Below, one piece after another: positions 1 through 10,297 of a stretch of DNA of 64,000 nt. Source of the DNA: Prinsepia uniflora (taxonomy: Eukaryota; Streptophyta; Magnoliopsida; Rosales; Rosaceae). Position numbers and translations under genes: made by a program. The notes beneath the pieces were generated by a model, which saw nothing but the letters and a program-made list of their open reading frames with translations, was not told the DNA's origin and did no database searches. How positions within the stretch are numbered: position 1 is the first letter of the stretch; each line of letters starts with the position of its first letter. The stretch is taken from contig CM064875.1 of NCBI GenBank assembly GCA_032719365.1, positions 29,534,693-29,598,692 on the forward strand. Direction: 5' to 3'.

Positions 1-123
1 TCCCTGGTCTGACAATGGGTGTGTTGTAATTTTAACTAGTCTTCCGGTCTTTTGGGTTCGATTGTCAGACGGGAGCAGGATGCTTCCCAATTATCGAGGC
101 GATAATCGGGGTGGGTCCTGTCA
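1..123 (+). repeat. 3' end of the 5' LTR of element 1
   Basis: It ends in the canonical CA (GGGTCCTGTCA) directly before the primer binding site. It is the same sequence as the last 123 bp of the 3' LTR at 7585-7707. The stretch TGTCAGACGGGAGCAG is shared in variants by nearly every gypsy LTR end in the window. Confidence 0.95.
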
Positions 124-125
124 AT

Positions 126-137
126 TGGTATCAGAGC
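126..137 (+). other. Primer binding site, initiator Met tRNA type (element 1)
   Basis: TGGTATCAGAGC lies 3 bp after the LTR end. It is complementary to the 3' end of plant initiator methionine tRNA, the standard primer site of chromoviruses. Confidence 0.92.
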
Positions 138-222
138 CTAGGTTTACGATTCGTGTCCGGCACTCGGGTGTTCCTTGATTATGGTACTAACTTATGCCTC
201 TTTCAGAGAAGGACGACCGGCC

Positions 223-3200
223 ATGCCTCCGCGACGCGAACCCCCTCCACGACCTAATGGCGATGCCGAGAGCGCTTCGATCGAGCGAGCCCAGCGTCTT
301 GGGGCTACGGTATTCAGTGGTGGAGCGGATCCCGAGGATGCCCACCGTTGGATTTCTCGGATTGAGCGGATTTTTACTGTGATGCACTGTCCTCTTGAGG
401 AGCGTGTGGTGTTGGCTACATTTCTACTTGATGGATCCGCTTATGAGTGGTGGTACACTCTGGAGTTGTCGGGTTGGGATGCCCGTACAGTGACTTGGGA
501 GACCTTTCGTGAGCGGTTTCTGGATCAGTATTATCCCCGTTCATTCCGTGATGCTAGGGAGACCGAGTTTCTGCAACTCCAGCAGGGGAGCATGTCCGTA
601 GCTGAGTATGAACAGAAATTTCAGATGCTAGCTCGTTTTGCTCCTACCTTTGTATCTACTGAGGCTGAGAAATGCCGTAGGTTCGAGCTTGGCCTACGGG
701 GTGAGATACGGGCCATTGTGACGGCCGGAGCTTTTGCTACTCTCAGGGAGTTGTCTGATGCCGCGGTGCGGGTTGAGGCTAGTCTCCCGACACGTCCACA
801 GTATTCAGGTGGTGGACAACGTCGCGGGCGTTCATATTCTGGATCGTATGGTCAGGGAGCCTCGAAGAAGGGACGTTATGGTGGAGCCTCATCTGCAGGC
901 AATGATCGTTATGGCAGGCCTGGTAACTATCAGGGTTCCGGATTCCGAGCGCCTAGGGCGCAGACTGCTCCGCAGGCGAGCGCGACTTCTGTTGCTTCCA
1001 CGGGACGGCAGGGTGGTGGTTTTGTTCGAGATGCTTCCAGTGTCATCTGTTTCTTCTGTGGCGAGCGGGGCCACTATCGGAGGGACTGTCCATCTTTGCC
1101 ACAGGGTGGTGGCGCAGGTCGGGGTGGAGCAGAGCAGGGACGGAGCACAGCTGCAGTTTCTGGGACTGGGAGCACTCGCGGAGGTGGTACCGGAGCGGCT
1201 AATGGACAGAGGGGCCGGGGCCGTGGGCGAGCAGCTGGACCACAGGCCCGAGTTTTTGCTGTTACGCAGCAGGAGGCCAGGGCAGCGCCTGGTGTTGTGA
1301 CAGGTACACTCACGATCTTTGGACATGATGTTTGTGCTTTAATTGATCCCGGAGCTACTCATTCATTTATTTCACGGGACTGTGAGTTGTTGGCGGGTAG
1401 AGAGGTGTCCGCACTGGACTGTGTCATGGGAGTGAGTACGCCCACCGGAGATGTGTTTGTGGTGAATCAAGTGTTGCGGGAGTGCCCCGTAATGGTAGGT
1501 GATGTTGGTCTGGTGGCAGATTTGATACTCTTGGACTTGCATGACTTTGATGTCATCTTGGGTATGGATTGGTTGACGCTCCATCATACCTCTATCGAAT
1601 GCGTCGATAAGAGGGTTACTTTTCGGAGCCCGGGGTTACCGGAAACCACTTTTCAGGGAATTCAGCGAGCAACTCCTGTCGGAGTGATATCTGCCTTGAA
1701 GGCAAGTAAGTTGTTGAGGAAGGGGTGCCAGGGATACTTAGCCCGAGTGATGGATTCACGAGCTGCACCATTGCGGGTGGAGGATATACCGATTGTACGG
1801 GAGTTCCCGGATGTCTTTCCGGAGGATCTACCGGGATTGCCACCGCATCGAGATGTTGAGTTCACTATTGATCTGGTTCCAGGTACGCAACCTATTTCTC
1901 AGACTCCGTATCGTATGGCGCCAGCCGAGTTGAAAGAACTGAAGGCGCAGTTACAAGAATTACTTGAGATGGGATTTATACGACCGAGTGTATCCCCCTG
2001 GGGAGCTCCGGTGTTGTTTGTGAGGAAAAAGGATGGGAGTTTGAGACTTTGCATCGATTACAGGCAACTGAATAAAGTAACAGTCAGGAACAAATACCCG
2101 TTGCCTCGGATCGATGATTTGTTCGATCAGCTGCGAGGAGCGCAGTACTTCTCCAAAATTGATCTACGTTCTGGGTATCATCAATTGCGGGTTAAGGATG
2201 AGGATATACCCAAGACAGCCTTTAGGACCCGTTATGGTCATTATGAGTTCCTTGTGATGCCGTTTGGCTTGACCAACGCACCCGCAGCGTTTATGGATTT
2301 GATGAACCGAGTGTTGCAGCCTTACTTGGATCACTTTGTCATCGTGTTCATTGACGATATCCTGGTCTACTCGAGGAGTGCGGAAGCGCACGAGGAGCAC
2401 TTAAGGATGGTGCTGGGTACCTTGAGGGAAAACCAGTTGTACGCGAAGCTCAGCAAATGTCAGTTTTGGTTGACGAGCGTGAGTTTCTTGGGGCATGTGA
2501 TCTCAACTGACGGGATCAGTGTGGATTCTCAGAAAATTGAGGCAGTGGCGAAGTGGGAACAACCGAGGACCGTCACTGAAGTCAGGAGTTTCTTGGGTTT
2601 GGCTGGTTACTACAGGAGGTTTGTAGAGGGTTTCTCTACCATTGCTGCCCCGTTGACGCGACTGACGCGGAAGGGAGTCAAGTTTGAGTGGGATGACGAT
2701 TGTGAGCGTAGATTTCGGGAGCTAAAGGAAAGGTTGACGTCTGCTCCTATACTGACCCTTCCAGACGACAGTGGGGAATTTGAGGTGTACAGTGATGCAT
2801 CCTTACAGGGTTTGGGATGTGTACTAATGCAGCATGGGAAAGTGATCGCCTATGCTTCGAGCCAGTTGAAACCGCATGAGCGCAATTATCCGACGCACAA
2901 TTTGGAGTTAGCTGCTGTTGTGCATGCATTGAAGATTTGGAGACATCACCTGTATGGTGCGACTTGCAGAATATTTACGGACCACAAGAGCCTGAAGTAC
3001 TTGTTCACTCGGAAGGAGTTGAATGTGAGGCAGCGACGGTGGCTAGAGCTAATTAAGGATTATGATTGCACGATTGAGTACCACCCGGGAAAAGCCAATG
3101 TGGTGGCTGATGCTCTAAGCCGGAAGTCAACGCATTCTGTAGCACATCTACGGACGGTTCATTTGCCACTTTTGGTTGAACTCCGTAAGAATAGCATTGA

Positions 3201-4683
3201 TTTGGGTTTGGATGGCCAAGGTGTCTTGCTGGCTAATTTTCATGTGAGACCACTTCTGGTCGATCGGATCGTTGAGGCTCAATCTCAAGATCCTGTCTCA
3301 TGTGTACTTCGGATTGAAGTGGAAGCCGGTGAACGGCTAGACTTTACAGTCAGGGAGGATGGAGCTTTGCTAAAAGAAGGACGGTTGTGTGTACCCGGCG
3401 TGGAGGCACTGAAGAAAGAGATCTTGGACGAAGCTCATAGTTCGGCCTACGCGATGCATCCTGGTGGGACCAAGATGTATCGTACCTTGCGAGAGCACTA
3501 CTGGTGGCCGGGAATGAAACGGGAGATTGCCGAGTTTGTCAGCAGGTGTCTGATTTGCCAGCAAGTGAAGGCTGAGAGACAACGACCTTATGGAGCCTTG
3601 CAACCACTACCTATTCCGGAATGGAAATGGGATCACTTGACGATGGATTTTGTGTTTGGACTTCCTAGGACACCCAGGGGTCACGATGGAGTTTGGGTGA
3701 TTGTGGACAGGCTTACGAAATCAGCTCGCTTCTTGCCAGTGCGAGAGAACTTCAGGATGACGCAGTTGGCCCAGTTGTTTATTGACGAGATCATCCGTTT
3801 GCACGGTACTCCGGAATCAATAGTTTCTGACCGAGACCCAAGATTTACTTCTCGATTTTGGCAGAGTCTGCAGGAAGCATTTGGGACGAAACTTCGTTTC
3901 AGTACTGCATTTCATCCTCAGACTGACGGCCAGTCTGAGCGGACCATCCAGACATTGGAGGATATGATGCGAGCTTGCGTTTTGCAATTTCAGGACACTT
4001 GGGAGTCACATCTAGCCTTGATGGAATTTCCCTACAACAACAGCTATCAAGCGAGCATTGGGATGGCTCCGTACGAAGCCTTGTACGGACGGCAGTGCAG
4101 AACTCCGTTGTGTTGGACGGACGTGGGTGAAAGGAGGCTGACTAAATCCGAATTGGTGGAACTGACGACCGAGAAGGTCAAACTCATCAGGGATCGGCTC
4201 AAGGCAGCCCAGGACAGACAAAAGAGCTATGTCGACCATCGGATTCGAGATCTGGAGTTTGCGGTCGGAGATCGGGTATTTCTGAAATTGTCCCCTTGGA
4301 AGGGTGTAGTGCGATTCGGCAGGCGAGGAAAGTTGAGCCCTCGTTATATTGGACCTTATGAGATTATCGAGAGGATTGGCCCGGTGGCCTACTGGCTGGC
4401 ACTACCGCCAGAGCTTTCGAGGGTCCACGATGTTTTCCATGTGTCGATGTTGCGGAAATATGTGTTTGACGCATCTCATGTACTGGAGGATCAGCCCATT
4501 GAACTTCGAGATGATTTGAGCTTCGAGGAACAACCGGTACAGATTTTGGATCGAAAGGAGAAAGTGCTACGTCGGAAGACCGTTCCTCTGGTAAAGGTTC
4601 TCTGGAGGAACCAGAATGTGGAGGAAGCCACATGGGAACCCGAGGCGCAGATGCGAGAACAGTTCCCCTACTTGTTACCTTGA
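223..4683 (+). CDS. Gag-pol polyprotein of element 1, uninterrupted
   Basis: Polyprotein that makes the particle and copies and integrates the element. The frame is open from about 175 with an ATG at 181. I prefer the ATG at 223 (MPPRRE) because elements 2 and 3 start the same way. Residues below count from codon 175: CCHC zinc knuckle C-F-F-C-G-E-R-G-H-Y-R-R-D-C at 292-305; protease LIDPGATHSF with its Asp near 391; RT FIDD aspartates near 727-728; RNase H SDAS Asp near 874; integrase HHCC near 1088-1128; catalytic triad D1158, D1219, E1255 (spacing x60 and x35); and a chromodomain-like tail over the last 60 residues. It has no stop or frameshift. Odd points: the protease motif is D-P-G, not D-S/T-G, and two RNase H positions differ from elements 2-4 (SSQL for SRQL, HNLE for HDLE), though neither is a catalytic residue. 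It looks translatable; whether the protease works is open. Confidence 0.96.
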   Translation: MPPRREPPPRPNGDAESASIERAQRLGATVFSGGADPEDAHRWISRIERIFTVMHCPLEERVVLATFLLDGSAYEWWYTLELSGWDARTVTWETFRERFLDQYYPRSFRDARETEFLQLQQGSMSVAEYEQKFQMLARFAPTFVSTEAEKCRRFELGLRGEIRAIVTAGAFATLRELSDAAVRVEASLPTRPQYSGGGQRRGRSYSGSYGQGASKKGRYGGASSAGNDRYGRPGNYQGSGFRAPRAQTAPQASATSVASTGRQGGGFVRDASSVICFFCGERGHYRRDCPSLPQGGGAGRGGAEQGRSTAAVSGTGSTRGGGTGAANGQRGRGRGRAAGPQARVFAVTQQEARAAPGVVTGTLTIFGHDVCALIDPGATHSFISRDCELLAGREVSALDCVMGVSTPTGDVFVVNQVLRECPVMVGDVGLVADLILLDLHDFDVILGMDWLTLHHTSIECVDKRVTFRSPGLPETTFQGIQRATPVGVISALKASKLLRKGCQGYLARVMDSRAAPLRVEDIPIVREFPDVFPEDLPGLPPHRDVEFTIDLVPGTQPISQTPYRMAPAELKELKAQLQELLEMGFIRPSVSPWGAPVLFVRKKDGSLRLCIDYRQLNKVTVRNKYPLPRIDDLFDQLRGAQYFSKIDLRSGYHQLRVKDEDIPKTAFRTRYGHYEFLVMPFGLTNAPAAFMDLMNRVLQPYLDHFVIVFIDDILVYSRSAEAHEEHLRMVLGTLRENQLYAKLSKCQFWLTSVSFLGHVISTDGISVDSQKIEAVAKWEQPRTVTEVRSFLGLAGYYRRFVEGFSTIAAPLTRLTRKGVKFEWDDDCERRFRELKERLTSAPILTLPDDSGEFEVYSDASLQGLGCVLMQHGKVIAYASSQLKPHERNYPTHNLELAAVVHALKIWRHHLYGATCRIFTDHKSLKYLFTRKELNVRQRRWLELIKDYDCTIEYHPGKANVVADALSRKSTHSVAHLRTVHLPLLVELRKNSIDLGLDGQGVLLANFHVRPLLVDRIVEAQSQDPVSCVLRIEVEAGERLDFTVREDGALLKEGRLCVPGVEALKKEILDEAHSSAYAMHPGGTKMYRTLREHYWWPGMKREIAEFVSRCLICQQVKAERQRPYGALQPLPIPEWKWDHLTMDFVFGLPRTPRGHDGVWVIVDRLTKSARFLPVRENFRMTQLAQLFIDEIIRLHGTPESIVSDRDPRFTSRFWQSLQEAFGTKLRFSTAFHPQTDGQSERTIQTLEDMMRACVLQFQDTWESHLALMEFPYNNSYQASIGMAPYEALYGRQCRTPLCWTDVGERRLTKSELVELTTEKVKLIRDRLKAAQDRQKSYVDHRIRDLEFAVGDRVFLKLSPWKGVVRFGRRGKLSPRYIGPYEIIERIGPVAYWLALPPELSRVHDVFHVSMLRKYVFDASHVLEDQPIELRDDLSFEEQPVQILDRKEKVLRRKTVPLVKVLWRNQNVEEATWEPEAQMREQFPYLLP

Positions 4684-4704
4684 AATTTCGGGACGAAATT
4701 TCTT

Positions 4705-4716
4705 AAGGGGGGGAGA
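4705..4716 (+). other. Polypurine tract of element 1
   Basis: AAGGGGGGGAGA just before the 3' LTR, the plus-strand DNA primer site. It is preceded by AATTTCGGGACGAAATTTCTT, a 21-bp near-palindrome seen at the same place in elements 2, 3 and 4. Confidence 0.88.
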
Positions 4717-4717
4717 T

Positions 4718-7707
4718 TGTAACGCCCCGGACGTTCTGGAAATGTAATATTATTAAATATTGAATAAAATGACGTTTTTACCCCTGTGTTTGTGTGGTCA
4801 ATTTATTGACTTTTAGAGTTGGAGGTCGAACGGACGTTGAGTGATGACCGTGACGTAGTTCGGGATGTCACGAGTTCATAGACAGGTGGCACGTCCGATT
4901 CGGACGCTCGGAGTGAAAGTTATGATGTTCGGAAGTTCGGGGGCATTACCGTAATTTGGGCGTTATAAGGGGAAAAAGTTGACTTTTTGTTTGACAATTG
5001 ATATCCATTTGACTCGAAGACCGTTATGTTCGTCTCGACGCCCCGAGTACAACGACAGGCGGCACGCTTGAAACGGACGTCGGACGACCGAGTTACGGGT
5101 CACGGAAGTTGGAGGGCATTTTGGTAATTTTTGCCCTGTGGGCATTTTGGTAATTTCCGCACGGGGGTACTGTTCACCACCGTGGAAAACAGAGCAGCGG
5201 CCGTGGGTTTGTGCGTTCAATTGTTTATGGCTTTAGTGGATTGATCAGATGTTTGTTTATGTGAATTGAGGTAGTGGGAGCATGACTGAATGGCGTGAGC
5301 AGGTTGCAGGCACGGGATTGAGTTTAATATGGCCATGGTTTCTGTGTTTGTGGGAAGCAGGTTTCAGAGAACCTCAGCTGGTCTCCCACGGGTGCTGGCC
5401 GTTTGAATCGATTGACTGAGTAAGAGAGTGAGGGGGGACTCGGTTGGGTCATTTGGGCATCATTGTGAGGGCTGAGGTTGAGAGAGACGGTGAGAAAACA
5501 GTTTCGGGTTTTCGGGGGGGAAACTCAGAGTTCAAATCCTACGGGCTTGAGGTGAAACTAAACACATAGGGAGTCTTCTGGGAGTGATAAAATCACGACG
5601 GTGCTGGAGTTGTCGAGTTTGGAGCCGTTTTGCCCAGGAACACTAGTCCCAGTTTGAAGGAAAAACCAGTGGAGGGAAAAAATGGAAGATCAAATTGTGG
5701 GGACTTGCGAGCTAAACTAGGGGCCATTCTAGTCTTCTGGGAGCAAGAGGAAACCAACCACGTCAAATTCGAAGGACGACATCCACGAATTGGCCAGGAA
5801 CGGAGTGCCCTGGTTCTGAGTATTTTCGAGCTTGAGGACGACGACTTCCAGGTAACGGCGAGACCAATTGACGGTACCATTGTGTTCGTATAAGGACCCT
5901 TAATCTACTGGTGAAATTAATTTGAGATTGGGGTTAGTTTGGGTGAGTTCCAGAATATCGATTTGTTCGACTGTTCGAGTTTGAGTTGGGTCGTTTGGGT
6001 ACTAGTCGAGGTTAACCTTCATTACAGACCTAAAATTAAAGGATTAGGGAAGATAATAGGATCAAAAACGAGAGGAATTGATTGAGAATTGGGCTTGAAC
6101 TGGTCGGGTTGAATCGCGGGTATCAGACCCGTTTAGCAGGCTGTTCGGGTACGGGAGATGACACTGTAGCTTGGCGCGTGGCCTTCACGCGCAGCCACTT
6201 TGGGCGGCGCGTGACGGCGCGTGTGACGTCAACTCCGATCACGATCAACATGAGAATTAATCTTTACAGTTTAATTAACATTTTATCTTTAGAGTTCGAA
6301 TCGATCGGGAGTCATTCGGGATAATTTCGGGAGTCCGGAAGATTAAGTCTTTAAGTTTATTTTCGCCGAAAAATCCGGAAAAAATAGGAAAAATCCTACG
6401 AGTTATTTTGGGATGTTTGTAACCCTTCTTGTACGTTTTCACAGGCCCGGACACTTCCGAAGCTACGGAGGAGCGCGCGGGACGCGATTGACGTGTCCTA
6501 AGACTGTGAGCGGACTCTTTGATTTTTAAATTGGGCATGCATGACTATTTTGCTTATTTATCTCATGGTTTTACATATGATTTTACGATGGTGAGATGAT
6601 ATATCGGTTCTACTTGTTTTCACGTTTTTCGAGATAATTATCGTATTTCACGCATTTCGAGATTTCGGTTTTTGCCTATGCATGCGTGATAATTTTGATG
6701 AAGTATCTGGTTATGAATATGCATGTTTCGGATTTATGATGTTTGATCATATTGTGAAGAAATTTTCTGGTAATCGCATGGGTTGGAGTTTACATGTGAA
6801 TTCGGGCATGAGTCCTGTTACGATGAGAAATGTTTTTGGAATAATGTTGGAAAAAGATTTGTGATGAATCCTGATTTATTATGTTGAAAAACGGTTTTGG
6901 GTTTAAAGACCCGGTTGATGGTTGGATCTGGTTTTGGGTTTAAAGACCCGGTATGTTGATTTTGGGGGCGGGCCCGAAAATTGAGTTTAAAGACTCGTGA
7001 GTTTAAAGACTCGATTATTATGATACCCCCGAGGCCTACTAATCGTGTTTTGAGTTTAAAGACTCGTTGATATCCCGGGAAGGCCTAATGTTGAGTTTAA
7101 AGACTCGGATGGATCCAACGGCATAATCATGATTATTGATTTATGTTTCACTTGATTTGTGCAAATAATGTTTCAAAATGACGGTTTCTGGAATCTGGTA
7201 TTATTATATGGTTTTACATGAGTTATGACGATCCCTGTAACGTTTTTTTTGTGTTTCGGAAAAAGAGTTTTCAAAAGTTTAATACACAAATTTGAATATT
7301 TGGTTATGCATGCGGATTACAAAACTGGAGGGCGAACCCGATTTCGGAAAAAACTGTTTTTCCTGTTAAACTTATGTTTCGGTCCACTCACACCTTGTTG
7401 TTTTAAATTCCCTCCAGGTCGTGGTACAAGCGTGGGGGCAAGCGCCGAGGCAGAGGCGGAGGCATAACGTTTTCCGTTGCGCAGTAGTTAGTTCACAGAG
7501 TAGGACTTGTTCTTTAATTTGTTTTGTAATATTGCTCTGTGAAACTGTGGACTTGACGTCCAGTCGCATGTATTTTGTTTAATCTCCCTGGTCTGACAAT
7601 GGGTGTGTTGTAATTTTAACTAGTCTTCCGGTCTTTTGGGTTCGATTGTCAGACGGGAGCAGGATGCTTCCCGATTATCGAGGCGATAATCGGGGTGGGT
7701 CCTGTCA
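4718..7707 (+). repeat. 3' LTR of element 1 (2,990 bp)
   Basis: It starts TGTAACGCCCCGG after the polypurine tract and ends GGGTCCTGTCA. Visible modules: a mirrored TGACGT pair at 4850-4871; two U3 blocks of related sequence (about 4840-4950 and 5020-5150); a GC-rich GCGCGTG block at 6164-6230; six short hairpin units at 6899-7106; and the conserved end at 7585-7707. Open frames inside it show no protein similarity that I recognise. It is the same family as the LTR of element 3 (21159-27202). Confidence 0.94.
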
Positions 7708-9081
7708 CACGCGCCCGCTATAGTAACTCCAACGGTCACCATCCTCACCCAATTCCACTGTAAAACGGGTATGCGACCTGCGACTGGACCCGATTCAATC
7801 CCTTCAAATATCCAGTTAATTCCTTCAATTAAACTCTCAGATAGCATCGAAATGGACCTAATTTAAGTTCTGTTTTACTCATTCACGTCGACATGGCCTA
7901 AAACCAGCTCAATCGAATACGGGTCCTAATCGGGTTCGTAGTCCCCATTCATCACATAGTCACTGCTTCCTTCAATTGATCAGTTAGGAAGCACCGTAGA
8001 CTCACCCTCACGATAATTGTGAACTCAATTTCACAAGAGCATACCTCCATGACCACGACTCCAAGCTCGCTTTTCCGACGAACAACCGTCCGCTGTTCAT
8101 CACTGGAAGTGTAGCAAGACTCATCGTTTTCTTCAATTTCTTCACTCAGTAGCATTGCAGGATCCATAAGAACATGTTTCTGAGCTCAATTTCAAGGTCT
8201 CATGCCTCCAACCATCTGGACTCCACCACGACCCGTTCCCAGAAACTGGACTCCAGTCTGGGGTCAAAACACGACCATCTCCATTCGATTTTTGCGTGGT
8301 TGTAGTCGACACCAGCCCAGGAAACTGCACTGGTTATCAGTTTGGACCCCAAAGGCTCACAGATCCAATTTGGTATTTTTCCCTCCATTTTCAAATTTTT
8401 CCAGATTTCCGCCTCCCTAACTCTCAACTCCCCAGAGTCCCTCCGTTCTTCTCCGCCTCCCCAACCTGTTAGACTGCTTCTCTCCCTCCAAACAATGTCA
8501 CCCGTGCTCTGTCCAAACCTCTCAATTTCAAACACGACTTTACAAATGCTCTGCTCCCCAGTTCCAATGGCACGCCCGGTTTCAGCCTCAGTTCAAGCCC
8601 CCCGTGCTCTGCAATCTGTCCCAGCCACGGCACGGTGTTCCCACGATCTCAACTGACCACAAAGCACTCACAATTAACAATTCCAGTGCTCCAATTCCAA
8701 CCTCACCCGTGCATTGATCGTGCTTGCACAGAGAAGGAGGGAAATTCGAACTGATGGAGAATAAGGAAATGGACGGCCCAGATTTTTCCAGGTTGAAGGA
8801 TTAGATTAGATGAAGGCTCTAGATTCACTCTTGGGATTAAGTGGCAAATTTTAAAATAATCAAACCCAATTATTTAATCCACATTCACCAGATCAAAGTA
8901 CAAGTCCATATCTAACCCAATCAGGATAAGCCACGTGACCTTGCCTCGCAATGCGTGCATAGTGAAATCGAACGTTCGTGACCCGTAACTTGCCCGTTCG
9001 AAGTCCGATTTCGACGTGCCGCCTGTCGTCGTACTCAGGGCATCGAGACCTTCCTAACGGTCCTTGGCCCTCGGCCATCGG
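7708..9081 (-). repeat. Fragment of an older minus-strand gypsy LTR
   Basis: This is sequence between the end of element 1 and the start of element 2. Read on the minus strand, 8930-9081 has the U3 signature of the other LTRs (CGACAGGCGGCACGTCG, and a CCGAGGGCC block). It compares with 45960-46085 in the solo LTR at 43239-46410. The rest is C/T-rich with no recognisable coding similarity. Neither LTR end is visible: element 1 bounds it on one side, and element 2 interrupts it at ATCGG (9077-9081). Confidence 0.6.
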
Positions 9082-10297
9082 TGTAACGACCCGAACTGAG
9101 AATAATAATATTTTAATGTAAAAAGACTATTTTGCCCTGAAGGGGGGAAACTTTGACTTTTGAACCGGGAAATAATTTGGACTTTGACCCATGACTATGA
9201 CGTAGGTCGGGACGTCACGAATCCGTAGACAGGCGGCACGTCGAAATCGGAGTTCGTATGAAGAAGTTGTGGTCAAGGAAGCATTTTAGCGGAATTTACG
9301 AACCGAGAACAACGGAGGAAAATAATAATTTATTATGGGAATCCGTGCCAACTAATATTTAAATCCAACCAGTGGATTGGTGACAAGTGTCACCCATCCA
9401 AGCCCATACTATTCCAATAAAGCAACATTACACTATTCCTTCATTTTATATTCATTTAATTTTCCCTCCATTTAATCCCAACCGTTGGATCTGCTGCCCA
9501 AATTCATCCTAGCCTTCCATTTCCTCTGCTTTTTCTGCTTCATGCACGATCTCACCTCCCTGTTTTCTCTCAAACACACACAAACACTTTCAGCCCCCTC
9601 TAACCCGTGCATCTTCTTCCATTTTCTCTCAACCCAGGCGATCGAACCAGCCACCCTCATCGCACCAGCCAACCACCAGCAGCACCACCATCATCTACTC
9701 ATCATCACCGTGCATCACCGGCGACCACCGGCCCGTTTTCCCCGTCTGAAAACCCCGTACAAACTCAGACCCGAAACACAGAGGAATCGGGTCCAAGAAG
9801 CAAACCACGATATCCACCGCACCTCGACGCAGGGAAAGCTCCAGTCTGCACCGTGAGGACCCCAGGAGCGTAACTGGACGACGGCGAAGCCTGCGGTGGC
9901 GACACGGCGGCGGTAAGACCCAAAACCCGAAAGCCCCGTTTTTCTTCCCTGTTTCGAACCAACGTGTTTTAATGCTAGGAAATCAATTGTTTGGTGTTAG
10001 AAATGTCCTAGGGTGAGAGACGAGCTGTTTGGGACCAGTTTGGACGACTGAGACGGCATGGATCGCCGGAGAAGACGATCGGACTTTGGCCGTGAGTTTC
10101 AGTGACGAACTGGTGAGTTTCTTCCCGTTTTCTTTCTATTTTGAGGTTGTAGAACCATAGAACAGACCTAGACAACCCTATAGGGATGAACCCCATCGAA
10201 AATGGTGGTCGAAATCGTACGGTGGAATCGGGTCAAGCCGTGGGTCGACGGCAACCCGGTTCCAGTCAAACGGGTCTGACCCGGTACTGTAGCATGA

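Larger units (their letters stand above)
1..7707 (+). mobile_element. Ty3/gypsy chromovirus element 1 (intact coding frame, 5' end outside window)
   Basis: LTR retrotransposon in the order LTR tail (1-123), tRNA-iMet-type primer site (126-137), a single gag-pol frame (223-4683), polypurine tract (4705-4716), full 3' LTR (4718-7707). The 123 bp of 5' LTR visible here match 7585-7707 with one difference (A at 89 against G), so the insertion looks fairly young. The domain order PR-RT-RNaseH-INT plus a C-terminal chromodomain-like segment places it among plant chromoviruses (Tekay/Del-like by inference). It has inserted in a minus-strand LTR; the base pairs right after its 3' LTR are CACGC, and the matching duplication would lie left of the window. 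Confidence 0.95.

Noticed and set aside
126..137. tRNA-like match to initiator Met tRNA
   Set aside because: Only the 12-bp 3'-end complement is present, right after an LTR end. It is a primer binding site and not a tRNA gene; the same holds at 13140, 27205, 36667 and 41031.
889..1326. Long antisense and alternate frames over gag (145-188 codons)
   Set aside because: They are shadows of the GC-rich gag coding frame and recur at the same place in element 3. No protein family fits.
6899..7106. Regular short repeats as a CRISPR-like array
   Set aside because: The units are 14-bp palindromes with irregular spacing of 2-45 bp inside a plant LTR, with no cas genes. They have the wrong size, spacing and kingdom.
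9485..9873. Open frames of 88-123 codons, repeated at 18113-18501, as a possible small gene
   Set aside because: Both lie at the same place in the two LTRs of element 2 and have overlapping alternative frames. The composition (His/Pro/Thr-rich) reflects C-rich LTR sequence, and no domain is recognisable.
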